Part shown: positions 1 to 6,688 of the stretch, piece by piece
Layout of the letters: each line of letters opens with the position of its first letter
How positions within the stretch are numbered: position 1 is the first letter of the stretch
Assembly: GCA_963643465.1 (NCBI GenBank)
Contig: CAVIJT010000022.1
Coordinates: 1-27,427, forward strand
DNA: 27,427 nt
Reading direction: 5' to 3'
From: CAG-411 sp963643465
GTDB lineage: Bacteria; Bacillota; Clostridia; Lachnospirales; Lachnospiraceae
Program-made: the position numbers and the translations under genes
Notes under the pieces: generated by a model
Told to the model about the DNA's origin: nothing
Databases searched by the model: none
What the model saw: the letters and a program-made list of their open reading frames with translations, nothing else

Positions 1-37
1 TCATCGCTGTCATGTTGTGTTGTACTGTTAATCCCAT
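1..37 (-). CDS. Flagellin N-terminus (partial, runs off left edge)
   Basis: Only the first 12 codons are inside the window. They read MGLTVQHNMTAM, the conserved D0 start of bacterial flagellins (compare the VxHNxxAMN pattern). The start is fixed by an AGGAGG Shine-Dalgarno sequence at 45-50, seven bases upstream, and by a sigma-28-type promoter about 140 bases upstream. The product would be a filament subunit exported by the flagellar type III system and held by FliS. This is a different gene from the flagellin at 12168-13550, whose N-terminus starts MKINHNIAAI, so the organism has at least two flagellins. Calling it flagellin rests on a short stretch plus the leader and context; nothing can be said about length or the variable domain. 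Confidence 0.85.
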   Translation of the reverse strand, partial: MGLTVQHNMTAM

Positions 38-40
38 AAT

Positions 41-78
41 AATTCCTCCTTGAATATACAGCAGCTTCCTTGCCGCTG
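41..78 (-). promoter_or_regulatory. Probable CsrA-binding leader of the flagellin mRNA
   Basis: On the transcript, CAGCGGC (78-72) pairs with GCTGCTG (65-59), seven pairs with one G-U, and leaves the hexaloop AAGGAA (71-66). The Shine-Dalgarno AGGAGG (50-45) follows eight bases later. GGA in a hairpin loop plus a second GGA in the Shine-Dalgarno is the known two-site arrangement by which CsrA represses hag translation in Bacillus subtilis, relieved by FliW. Both fliW and csrA are encoded at 4148-4851. The structure is visible in the sequence; CsrA binding is inferred. Confidence 0.65.
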
Positions 79-99
79 AAAAACTAAATATGTGTTCCC

Positions 100-137
100 G
101 GTATCCATCGGCCGTACGCTCCGATGCCCTTGATACC
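100..137 (-). promoter_or_regulatory. Bulged stem-loop in flagellin leader
   Basis: GGTATC/GATACC and CATCGG/CCGATG form a 12-pair stem with a five-base bulge (127-131) and a nine-base loop (112-120). It lies between the promoter at 178-204 and the CsrA-type hairpin. There is no U tract, so it is not a terminator. It may stabilise the mRNA or add another regulator site (a GGA sits at the loop border). Function unknown. Confidence 0.45.
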
Positions 138-177
138 CAATTCTCTCAGTAAATTATGTTTGATTTACTTGTTATAT

Positions 178-204
178 ATATCGGAGTAGTTTTTGGAGAA
201 TTAA
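178..204 (-). promoter_or_regulatory. Sigma-28 promoter of left-edge flagellin
   Basis: On the minus strand it reads TTAA (204-201), a 15-base spacer, then TCCGATAT (185-178), close to the FliA/SigD consensus TAAA-N15-GCCGATAW. The predicted transcript starts near 171 and gives a leader of about 130 bases. An AT-rich inverted repeat (AAAATTTG/CAAATTTT, 218-240) lies just upstream; it has no T run and does not look like a terminator. Confidence 0.75.
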
Positions 205-277
205 CCCTTTTTTTGTTAAAATTTGGTTAATTCAAATTTTGTTCCGAAATATCTTTGTAATATTTTTACATATACAA

Positions 278-760
278 TTATTTTTTTCGATTCATAAAAT
301 AGGACTGCCCCATAACTGGGTCTGCTGAATGCTGATTATATTGCGCCATTCGCCTATTTCCAAAGTTATATTGTCTAATTTCCTTTTTTTTGTTCTTAAA
401 AAACATTTCCATATACTGTCGGTTTCGCTCTTCCTGTGCCTGTATTTTTACAGTTAAATCTGTAATCACCTTAATATATCCCTGCATCTGCTCAATTTGG
501 GAACGATATTTTTGTCGTTCTTTGGATAATTCCTCACCAGCTCTGGTATATACTTTCTCAAAGCCTTCTTCCAATTGTTCTATTTCTGCAATTAAGTCCC
601 CTTTTTGCTTCTGTAGTTCATCTAAATCATCTATATTCACTTTAGGAAGTTTTAACGCCTGTTCTTGATTTATCACTACACGGTCTAATTTCTCCAACAC
701 GTTTTTCTTCTTTTTTAGAGATGTAAGTAATACATCAATATACGTATCCATTGTATTCAC
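278..760 (-). CDS. FliT/FlgN-like flagellar export chaperone (putative)
   Basis: A 160-aa, highly charged, almost wholly alpha-helical protein with coiled-coil heptads through about residues 15-110. No membrane segment or signal peptide is seen. It lies directly downstream of fliS, the place held by fliT in Bacillus. FliT and FlgN belong to one class of small helical chaperones that hold FliD or FlgK/FlgL for export, so a chaperone role is inferred from shape and position rather than from a diagnostic motif. The start is GTG at 760, because AGGAGG lies five bases before it; an ATG three codons further in is too far from that site. A hairpin separates it from fliS. No clear terminator follows before the flagellin promoter. 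Confidence 0.6.
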   Translation of the reverse strand: MNTMDTYIDVLLTSLKKKKNVLEKLDRVVINQEQALKLPKVNIDDLDELQKQKGDLIAEIEQLEEGFEKVYTRAGEELSKERQKYRSQIEQMQGYIKVITDLTVKIQAQEERNRQYMEMFFKNKKKEIRQYNFGNRRMAQYNQHSADPVMGQSYFMNRKK

Positions 761-776
761 TTTTGCCTCCTTTTAC

Positions 777-813
777 AAAAGGTCTCCCTATCCTTATTAA
801 GAATAGAAAGACC
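777..813 (-). terminator. Hairpin between fliS and the FliT-like gene
   Basis: On the minus strand GGTCT (813-809) pairs with AGACC (785-781), with inner CTAT/ATAG and CTTA/TAAG pairs, followed by TTTT (780-777). It has an interrupted stem and a short U tract, so it is likely a partial terminator or attenuator that lowers expression of the downstream chaperone gene. Confidence 0.5.
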
Positions 814-825
814 CATCCATAGCTT

Positions 826-1212
826 TTAACTAGCTCCACACTTTACTTTCTCCATCACTTCTTTCCAAGTATCGCGCATCTCTTTGATACGCCCCAATGC
901 CTCATCCAGTAATTCCATATCCTTTTTTACATTAGCATCTACTAATGTGTAATAAATATACTCGTATACACGATCAAAGTCCTTTGCTACTGGATAATTA
1001 AAATCTAGGTCATTGCGAAACTGTACAATAATTCGTTTTGCTTTTTGCATGTAAAGATTTGCTTTCTCATAATCATCCTTCTCCAACGCCATCTTAGCCA
1101 TATTGCAAAACTTAACTGCACCATCGTAAAGCATCAACGTAAGTTCTGCCGGAGAAGCGGTATTAATCTTTGTTCCCTGATACGCACTTGCTGCTGCTCC
1201 TGAAAATGCCAT
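826..1212 (-). CDS. fliS: Flagellin chaperone FliS
   Basis: A 128-aa protein of normal FliS length. FliS binds the C-terminal D0 region of flagellin in the cytoplasm, prevents early polymerisation and delivers it to FlhA. Visible signature: AYQGTKINTASPAELTLMLY followed by DGA (about residues 10-32), the conserved Y-x(5)-T-x-S-P-x-E-L-x-x-M-L-Y-D-G block of the first helices, then the LDFNYP-x(10)-YEY region before the last helices. The gene has its own candidate sigma-28 promoter and AGGAGG ribosome binding site, and is followed by the FliT-like gene. A divergent FliS paralogue is encoded at 11504-11983; this copy is the canonical one. Confidence 0.93.
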   Translation of the reverse strand: MAFSGAAASAYQGTKINTASPAELTLMLYDGAVKFCNMAKMALEKDDYEKANLYMQKAKRIIVQFRNDLDFNYPVAKDFDRVYEYIYYTLVDANVKKDMELLDEALGRIKEMRDTWKEVMEKVKCGAS

Positions 1213-1270
1213 ATCTATTCCTCCTATCTACTTTGTGAAGTAATTTCTTTTGTTATTTTTGTTATTATTT

Positions 1271-1297
1271 ATATCGACCTTTTCCTCACTGGAAATA
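1271..1297 (-). promoter_or_regulatory. Candidate sigma-28 promoter of fliS
   Basis: GTCGATAT (1278-1271) is a 7/8 match to the -10 element. The -35 at 15-base spacing is only TATT (1297-1294), so the element is weaker than others in the cluster. It sits between the fliD terminator and fliS, where a promoter is needed. Confidence 0.5.
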
Positions 1298-1306
1298 ATA
1301 GGTTTT

Positions 1307-1344
1307 TAAAAAAAGAATAGATGACTTATAAAAGCCATCTATTC
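1307..1344 (-). terminator. Intrinsic terminator after fliD
   Basis: GAATAGATG (1344-1336) pairs with CATCTATTC (1323-1315) around a short loop, followed by seven T (1314-1308) on the minus strand. It is a textbook Rho-independent terminator that closes the flaG-fliD unit. Confidence 0.9.
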
Positions 1345-1376
1345 CTCTCACACATTCTATCTTTCCCTCTTTTTTA

Positions 1377-3569
1377 TTAAGAACCAAAATAATTGGTAAT
1401 TGCACTAGAACTATTCTGTAATTTAGCTAATGCAGTTTCCATTGCAGTAAACTGATTATAATATCGATCCTCTAAATCTTTTAATTTTTCTTCTAATTCT
1501 TCAATTCTCTTCTTATAATCAGTCTGAGCATCATCTAATTGCTTGTCATTATAGAAAGTCAACGCACTGCTAAGACTGGTCTTTGACATCTTCTTTGTTA
1601 AAGAATCATACAGATTTTGTCCAGCTTGTGCAAGTGTTTTCATAACTGCTTCCGGATTACTCTCTAACGCCTCCATCAACGCATTGGTTTCTGAAGAATA
1701 GGTGTCATCATCTTCATCACCAAAAATATGAAGTTTACCCTTCTCTGTATAATCACTAGATGTCTTGATACCAAAGCTAGAAAGTGAATATTTCTTTCCA
1801 TCTACATCCACAGTAACCTGTAAAGAACTTCGCATAGTGGAAATGAGACTATTTAATGTACTATCTCTTCGAAGTAAAGAATCTTTAATCTTAGTTTCCC
1901 ACTTCTCTATTTCATCATCAGACATTGCTTCTTTTTGCTCATCAGTCAATGGATCATAATCACGAGCTGATTTTGCATTATATTTGGTGTTCATTTCCTC
2001 TAAAATTTCATTATATTTCTTCACAAAATTCTTCACCATATCATAGGCTGCCTGCGTATCATTATTAACAGTCAATGCAATTTCATCATATTTACCAGTA
2101 GTCTGATTTAATGTTGTAGATGTAAGACTTAAAGTAAGACCATTTACAGAAAAATTATTGCTACTTCCTGTAAGTTCTGCACCATCCAATACAATTACAG
2201 CATCACTTGCCCATTTTATACTCAATCCACTGGTTCCTGTGATATCGTCTGCACTTGTCTTTCCTGTTGAATCAATTTCATCTAATCCTAACAATGACAA
2301 CTGCGACTTACCATCTGCAGTTGGTGTTCCGCCTGTAATTTCATTTTTTATGTATTTTACCATTTGCTCATCAAAGCTGTCAAACTCATCGGTTGTAAGA
2401 TTTGTCTTTAACAAACGGTAGGCATCTACCTGTTCTTGGGTTAATCCTGCATCTGCGATTTCTTCATCTGTTACAGCATCTAAATCTAGTCCTTTTAACG
2501 CTGTATAAGTCGCTTCATCCAAAGATTGTAGCTTCTCATATGCACTCTTAAGTTCAGAAGCATAGAACATATCATCACGACTGGCAGCAATGGTATTAAA
2601 ATTCGTTTTTACCTCATCTGCGGTCGCATAATCTGCTAAATAATCAGACATAATATTATTTAACGTACCTTGTGTAGCTGCATCATCCTTCTCTAGTGCA
2701 GCATTAAATGCTGTTTTAAATTCATTATATTCCTCTTCCGTCAAACCATATTTATCAAGTGTATCTGCTATTTGCGTATCACTATAATACCCACGAACAC
2801 AGTTCAAAACATCAATGGCAGCATTATTCATGTCTACCTGCGTTCCAGCTTCCACTCCTGCACGTAACTTCTCTTTAATTACATCTGCTGCAGCTATATA
2901 ATTGTCATACAAAGACTCATCACATGCGCTTGCGCTCTCTAATATAGAATTAATAGTCTGATTTGCCTCGGTTCTGGTGGAAGTTCCTGTAGTAATACTA
3001 AACGCATTCTCTGCTCCACTGTCTCCTGAACTAACAAATAATCTCTTCTGAGTAGTATCAAAATTCGCATTCAATCCTGCAGACTTACACGAAGAAATAA
3101 AATCTGCAATAGTAGTTGTTGCTGTTACTTCAAGCTGACTGGATTTCCCATCTGCTCCATTAATAGTGATTACTGTTCCCTCTGCCATACCAAGATCAGT
3201 CAAACTCTTTACTGTAGAATTAGCATCAATCTTAGCTCCAGTAACCATCTGTGAAGACGCCAAAGACTTAACTGCCAAAGTATGTGAACCTGAAACTGCA
3301 CCATTTGTTGCAGTTGCCGTTGCAACTGACTCGTTAGAAGAAGTTGCTTTCTTTGTTAAATAACTACCCTGAGTCTTAAATTTTGTCAATTCTGTTGTAT
3401 AAAATGAATACAATTTTGTATTCATATCTTTCCATATATCCTCTGTCCATTCAGACTTTGTCAATTGATTCTCAACCTTTGTAACCTTCATCTTCTGGGC
3501 ACTAACCAATGCTTCAATAATGCTATCTGTGTCCAGTCCGGAAGTCAAACCTGTCATTCGAATTGCCAT
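1377..3569 (-). CDS. fliD: Filament cap protein FliD (HAP2)
   Basis: A 730-aa flagellar cap protein that sits at the filament tip and directs flagellin folding and insertion. The N-terminus has the FliD signature MTGLTSGLDTDSIIEAL (residues 5-21), and the C-terminus has a coiled coil with heptads (about 683-717) ending SSAITNYFGS. A D2-type segment (about 145-190) and a second beta segment (about 445-500, WASDAVIVLDG) flank an acidic, helix-rich stretch at about 200-412 that ordinary 450-500-residue FliD proteins lack; this explains the large size. The start has AAGGAGG eight bases upstream that overlaps the end of flaG, so translation of the two is likely coupled. Transcribed from the sigma-28 promoter before flaG. 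Confidence 0.93.
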   Translation of the reverse strand: MAIRMTGLTSGLDTDSIIEALVSAQKMKVTKVENQLTKSEWTEDIWKDMNTKLYSFYTTELTKFKTQGSYLTKKATSSNESVATATATNGAVSGSHTLAVKSLASSQMVTGAKIDANSTVKSLTDLGMAEGTVITINGADGKSSQLEVTATTTIADFISSCKSAGLNANFDTTQKRLFVSSGDSGAENAFSITTGTSTRTEANQTINSILESASACDESLYDNYIAAADVIKEKLRAGVEAGTQVDMNNAAIDVLNCVRGYYSDTQIADTLDKYGLTEEEYNEFKTAFNAALEKDDAATQGTLNNIMSDYLADYATADEVKTNFNTIAASRDDMFYASELKSAYEKLQSLDEATYTALKGLDLDAVTDEEIADAGLTQEQVDAYRLLKTNLTTDEFDSFDEQMVKYIKNEITGGTPTADGKSQLSLLGLDEIDSTGKTSADDITGTSGLSIKWASDAVIVLDGAELTGSSNNFSVNGLTLSLTSTTLNQTTGKYDEIALTVNNDTQAAYDMVKNFVKKYNEILEEMNTKYNAKSARDYDPLTDEQKEAMSDDEIEKWETKIKDSLLRRDSTLNSLISTMRSSLQVTVDVDGKKYSLSSFGIKTSSDYTEKGKLHIFGDEDDDTYSSETNALMEALESNPEAVMKTLAQAGQNLYDSLTKKMSKTSLSSALTFYNDKQLDDAQTDYKKRIEELEEKLKDLEDRYYNQFTAMETALAKLQNSSSAITNYFGS

Positions 3570-3581
3570 ATGATTACCTCC

Positions 3582-3974
3582 TTACATCTTTTCATCCACA
3601 ACAATTCCTGCAAGTTCCCAAATCTTCGCCAGCATATCCAATGTTTCCTCTGCAGGTATCTCACGAATTACTTCTTCCGTCTCCAAATCTCTTACCGTAA
3701 TAGATACCCTATTTGTTCGATCATCAAACGCATACTCAAAAGACTTCTTCGTAATTTTCGCTCTCTGATTCGCCTCATCAATCGCCTGCTTAATCTGCTT
3801 CTCAGTAAGTGCCTTCTCGTTGTTTTCCTTCTCTGTACCCTTAGCATCCGCAGATTTATCACTATGTTGGCCCTTTGTTCTCTCACCCACAATTTCTTTG
3901 TGCTTTACGCTCTCTGATTTTACTTGCACATTGTTATGGTTCTCATTATAGTTTCCATTAATTTGATTTGTCAT
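3582..3974 (-). CDS. flaG: FlaG family flagellar protein
   Basis: A 130-aa protein with a polar, disordered N-terminal half (rich in N, K, E, about residues 1-70). Its FlaG domain (about 75-130) shows SFEYAFDDRTNRVSITVRD, EEVIREIP, then a helix with LDMLAKIWELAGIVVDEKM. FlaG proteins affect filament length in several bacteria, and the gene normally precedes fliD, as here (gap 7 bases). The ATG at 3974 is preferred because a G-rich site (GGGGTGGG) lies just upstream; an in-frame GTG three codons earlier lacks one. First gene of the flaG-fliD unit. Confidence 0.85.
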   Translation of the reverse strand: MTNQINGNYNENHNNVQVKSESVKHKEIVGERTKGQHSDKSADAKGTEKENNEKALTEKQIKQAIDEANQRAKITKKSFEYAFDDRTNRVSITVRDLETEEVIREIPAEETLDMLAKIWELAGIVVDEKM

Positions 3975-4060
3975 TCTTCCCACCCCATTTCAATTTTAAT
4001 TTTATCTGTTCCAAACCGGGTACATATATAATGAAACACGCTACTTACCCTATATCTATT

Positions 4061-4087
4061 TTATCGGCCTTGTTTCGAAAAAATTAA
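4061..4087 (-). promoter_or_regulatory. Sigma-28 promoter of flaG-fliD
   Basis: TTAA (4087-4084), a 15-base spacer and GCCGATAA (4068-4061), a perfect -10. It is the best sigma-28 match in the window, about 75 bases before the flaG start. Confidence 0.88.
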
Positions 4088-4147
4088 CAGCATTTGGGAT
4101 TTTTTTACTTTTCCATTGATGGTAGTCTTTCATAATTCAATCAACAG

Positions 4148-4387
4148 TTATTCTTTCTCTTTTGTAGAAAATAATTGTTCCAACGCTCCTAAATCTGGAA
4201 CCTCTGTTTCTACCGCCTGCTTATTCTCTTCCTGAATTTGCAAATATATCTCTTTTCGATAGATGCCTACATCTTTCGGTGCCCGAATCCCTATCTTTAC
4301 TTGGTCGTTACGAATATCTAAAATAGTCACTTCTATATCATTGCCAATCATAATGGATTCGTTGTTTTTTCTGGATAATGCTAACAT
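4148..4387 (-). CDS. csrA: Carbon storage regulator CsrA
   Basis: A 79-aa RNA-binding dimer that represses translation by binding GGA motifs. It has the classic opening MLALSRKNNESIMIG, the core VTILDIRNDQVKIGIRAP and the second RNA-binding strand GIYRKEIYLQI with the critical arginine. The ATG overlaps the last codons of fliW (ATGTTAG), and its AGGAGG lies inside fliW, so the two are translationally coupled. In Firmicutes CsrA represses flagellin synthesis until FliW sequesters it; the flagellin leader at 41-137 has the expected target structure. The acidic tail after residue 60 is ordinary for Clostridia. Confidence 0.97.
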   Translation of the reverse strand: MLALSRKNNESIMIGNDIEVTILDIRNDQVKIGIRAPKDVGIYRKEIYLQIQEENKQAVETEVPDLGALEQLFSTKEKE

Positions 4388-4851
4388 GATGCGGCCTCCT
4401 TTTCTTTCCTTTTTTGTATAGCGTCGTATACATTATACTTCACTACATAATCCGGATTTTCCACAATTGCCTGACACCCCTGATTAGTATCAGAATTGAT
4501 AATAATTGGTGCTTTTAAATTCACAGTTGTCTTTTTTACATCAGAAGATACCGTCATGGTCAACAAAATACACAGATTTTCCTCTGTCAACTCTCCCAAA
4601 GGTTTGATCAATTCGTCATTAACTTCTGGATTGTAATCCTCCTTTACTGCAAACGGATTGATAACCGGAAGTGCCAACGCTTGCTCCTCCACACTCTGCA
4701 ACCACATTACATTGGAATCTTGCTCTTTCTCACTATCAAATAAGATCGTATATTTCTTAAAGTTCTCAAATCCCATAAGCCCATTCTCAAAATTTAGAAT
4801 CTTATCTTCTGAAAGATCTACCTCTCCAAAATATTTTGTCTTTACTAACAT
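4381..4851 (-). CDS. fliW: Flagellar assembly factor FliW
   Basis: A 156-aa protein that binds free flagellin and, when released, binds CsrA at an allosteric site and relieves repression. Family features are visible: TKYFGEVDLSEDKILNF and ENGLMGFENFKKYTI near the N-terminus, then LPVINPF (about 61-67) and VNLKAPIIINSDTNQGCQ (about 110-127). The ribosome binding site AGGAGG lies seven bases before ATG. It forms an overlapping pair with csrA. A candidate sigma-28 promoter lies at 4962-4989; read-through from flgL should be limited by the terminator at 5066-5101. Confidence 0.96.
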   Translation of the reverse strand: MLVKTKYFGEVDLSEDKILNFENGLMGFENFKKYTILFDSEKEQDSNVMWLQSVEEQALALPVINPFAVKEDYNPEVNDELIKPLGELTEENLCILLTMTVSSDVKKTTVNLKAPIIINSDTNQGCQAIVENPDYVVKYNVYDAIQKRKEKEAASC

Positions 4852-4961
4852 AATTGTTACCTCCTACATATATCGCATCCGTGCATGAATTTCCATCCTG
4901 TATTATTATAGAACTGCCCTACTTTCTGTTATATAAATGGTCAGTTCCTATTACGCTACTA

Positions 4962-4989
4962 TTATCGTCACTTTTTTAACCTTCACTAA
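4962..4989 (-). promoter_or_regulatory. Candidate sigma-28 promoter of fliW-csrA
   Basis: TTAG (4989-4986), 16 bases, GACGATAA (4969-4962; 7/8 match to GCCGATAA). A sigma-A-like TATAAT also occurs at 4910-4905 but lacks a fitting -35. The leader would be about 100 bases. Confidence 0.5.
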
Positions 4990-4994
4990 CCCCA

Positions 4995-5010
4995 TGTGAC
5001 ATTGTTCACA
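4995..5010. promoter_or_regulatory. CRP-type palindrome TGTGA-N6-TCACA
   Basis: A perfect match to the classical Crp/Fnr-family core, TGTGA-CATTGT-TCACA. It lies a few bases upstream of the candidate fliW-csrA -35 element, centred about 48 bases before the expected start point. Whether this organism has a regulator with that specificity cannot be seen here. Confidence 0.35.
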
Positions 5011-5061
5011 CTTATTTTTTCATCAGATTATCACCATATTATATACAACTTGATTTCAACT

Positions 5062-5101
5062 TTAAAAGAGGTAAGTCTCACCTTTGTGTGACTTACCCCT
5101 T
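5062..5101 (-). terminator. Intrinsic terminator after flgL
   Basis: AAGGGGTAAGTC (5101-5090) pairs with GACTTACCTCTT (5077-5066), 12 pairs with one G-U; the transcript continues with a short U-rich end. It closes the flgM-flgN-flgK-flgK-flgL unit. Confidence 0.75.
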
Positions 5102-5115
5102 ATCAATATTTCCTA

Positions 5116-6660
5116 TTATAAGAAATCCAACAATGTATTTTGCGCTACTTTTCCAGTGGCTGAAAGGGAAGCCATATATGTAGTATAAGCATCCTGATAA
5201 TTTACAATGGCCTCTTCTATATCTATCTGTTCATTGCTATCAAGCAATTCTGTAATGGAATTAGACTGATCTTCCAAACGAGTCTTTATCATATCCAATC
5301 TACTATATCGGCTACCTGTATCTGTCAAGGCAATATTAATACCAATTTTCTTAACAGTACCGTCTTGATAAGCTACTTTGCTACCACTTTGTGCGTTCTG
5401 GGTAGCAGTGATGGCACGTCCAAAATTCTCCTGAATAATAGATTTGCGAATGCTCAATTCCGTCTCTAACTGTTCTTTTAATTTTGTATATGCCTCTTTC
5501 TCCTCATCTGTTAAATTACTATTTGTTAAAAGCAGGTCTACATCTTCAATCTTTGACTGTGTATCATAAGCATTGTCCACAGCTTCCATGATATTATCTA
5601 ATGCACGAGCATAAGAAGAATTCAATGTCTGATTGGCTAATGTGTTTACCTTTAAAGATTGACTGGAACTAATATTGTAACTAATATCCTGTTCTTCCGG
5701 TTTCTTGTAATTAATCGTATCACCAATCTCTGTAACCGTTCCATCTGGATTTTTCACAATGCCGACTGCAGTACAGTCATAGTACATTTCTGGACGAACA
5801 TCTCCCACTTCAAATTCACTCTTTTGATACTCAGTGGTAATCTTTTTTGCAGTTCGTAGAGTGTCATACATATCCTGTGAAAAAATAATTTGTCCAGTAT
5901 CTGCAATAAATTTCACTCCATCTGTTCCTGTAAAATCGTATACATCCGCATCGGAACTCTGGCATGGAGTCAAAGTCAACGTATTTTGTGTCCCATCTTC
6001 TGCTACATAAGTAAAAGTCAAATTCTGGTCATCTAAATTTTTATATCCTAAATCCAAACAATATACACTGGCATCCACAGGAGCAAAATTGGTAGAATAA
6101 TCTTCTGCTGTATATCCGTCTGTATGCGTAGCACAACCTGTAACATATTTTTTCTCGTACATATTTTCAAAAGTCAAAGGTTCTGTAATAGTGTACTTCT
6201 TAGAAGAATCGGCCTGCAAATACGATACAGGGGAATCGGTTCGATACCCAGAAAATACATAACGACCTGCATTATCTGTATTAAGCATTCCATATAATTC
6301 TTCTTTATACTGCTGTAACTGACTGGAAATACTATCCCTGTCAATGACTTCATATGTATCATTAGACCCCTGTGTCACGTATTCCGTAATATCTGTCAAC
6401 AAACTAGTCATACTATTCAATGCAGACTCTGTTACCTCCATCCAGTTATAAGCATCTTCTACATTCTTTTTTAAATACTGCGTTACCTGTGTCAAATTAG
6501 CACGGTATTTTAATGAACGAATAGCAACTACAGGATCTTCAGATGGCTTCTGTATTTTCTGACCAGTTGCATACTGGTTAAACTTTGTATTCATATCTGC
6601 CTTATTAGACATAATGTTATTTAACATTCCAGCAGACATCATTTTATTGGTTACTCTCAT
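5116..6660 (-). CDS. flgL: Hook-filament junction protein FlgL (HAP3)
   Basis: A 514-aa junction protein that joins the FlgK ring to the flagellin filament. The N-terminal D0/D1 region (about 1-110) is FlgL-like: MRVTNKMMSAGMLNNI, YATGQKIQKPSEDP and a long helix with AYNWMEVTESALNSM. The C-terminal D1/D0 helices (about 415-514) include SRYSRLDMIKTRLEDQ and end YTTYMASLSATGKVAQNTLL. Typical FlgL is about 300 residues; here a beta-rich central domain (about 135-330) is enlarged and holds several cysteines, as elsewhere in this cluster. The ribosome binding site is GGAAGGAAG. It starts 28 bases after flgK2 and is the last gene of the unit. Confidence 0.92.
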   Translation of the reverse strand: MRVTNKMMSAGMLNNIMSNKADMNTKFNQYATGQKIQKPSEDPVVAIRSLKYRANLTQVTQYLKKNVEDAYNWMEVTESALNSMTSLLTDITEYVTQGSNDTYEVIDRDSISSQLQQYKEELYGMLNTDNAGRYVFSGYRTDSPVSYLQADSSKKYTITEPLTFENMYEKKYVTGCATHTDGYTAEDYSTNFAPVDASVYCLDLGYKNLDDQNLTFTYVAEDGTQNTLTLTPCQSSDADVYDFTGTDGVKFIADTGQIIFSQDMYDTLRTAKKITTEYQKSEFEVGDVRPEMYYDCTAVGIVKNPDGTVTEIGDTINYKKPEEQDISYNISSSQSLKVNTLANQTLNSSYARALDNIMEAVDNAYDTQSKIEDVDLLLTNSNLTDEEKEAYTKLKEQLETELSIRKSIIQENFGRAITATQNAQSGSKVAYQDGTVKKIGINIALTDTGSRYSRLDMIKTRLEDQSNSITELLDSNEQIDIEEAIVNYQDAYTTYMASLSATGKVAQNTLLDFL

Positions 6661-6688
6661 ATTTCCACTTCCTTCCTAACGTTGCTCT

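Noticed and set aside
218..240. AAAATTTG/CAAATTTT inverted repeat as a terminator for the FliT-like gene
   Set aside because: The stem is all A-T except one pair and no T run follows on the minus strand.
4870..4877. TGCGATAT as another sigma-28 -10 before fliW
   Set aside because: No fitting -35 at 15-16 bases, and it would leave almost no leader before the ribosome binding site.
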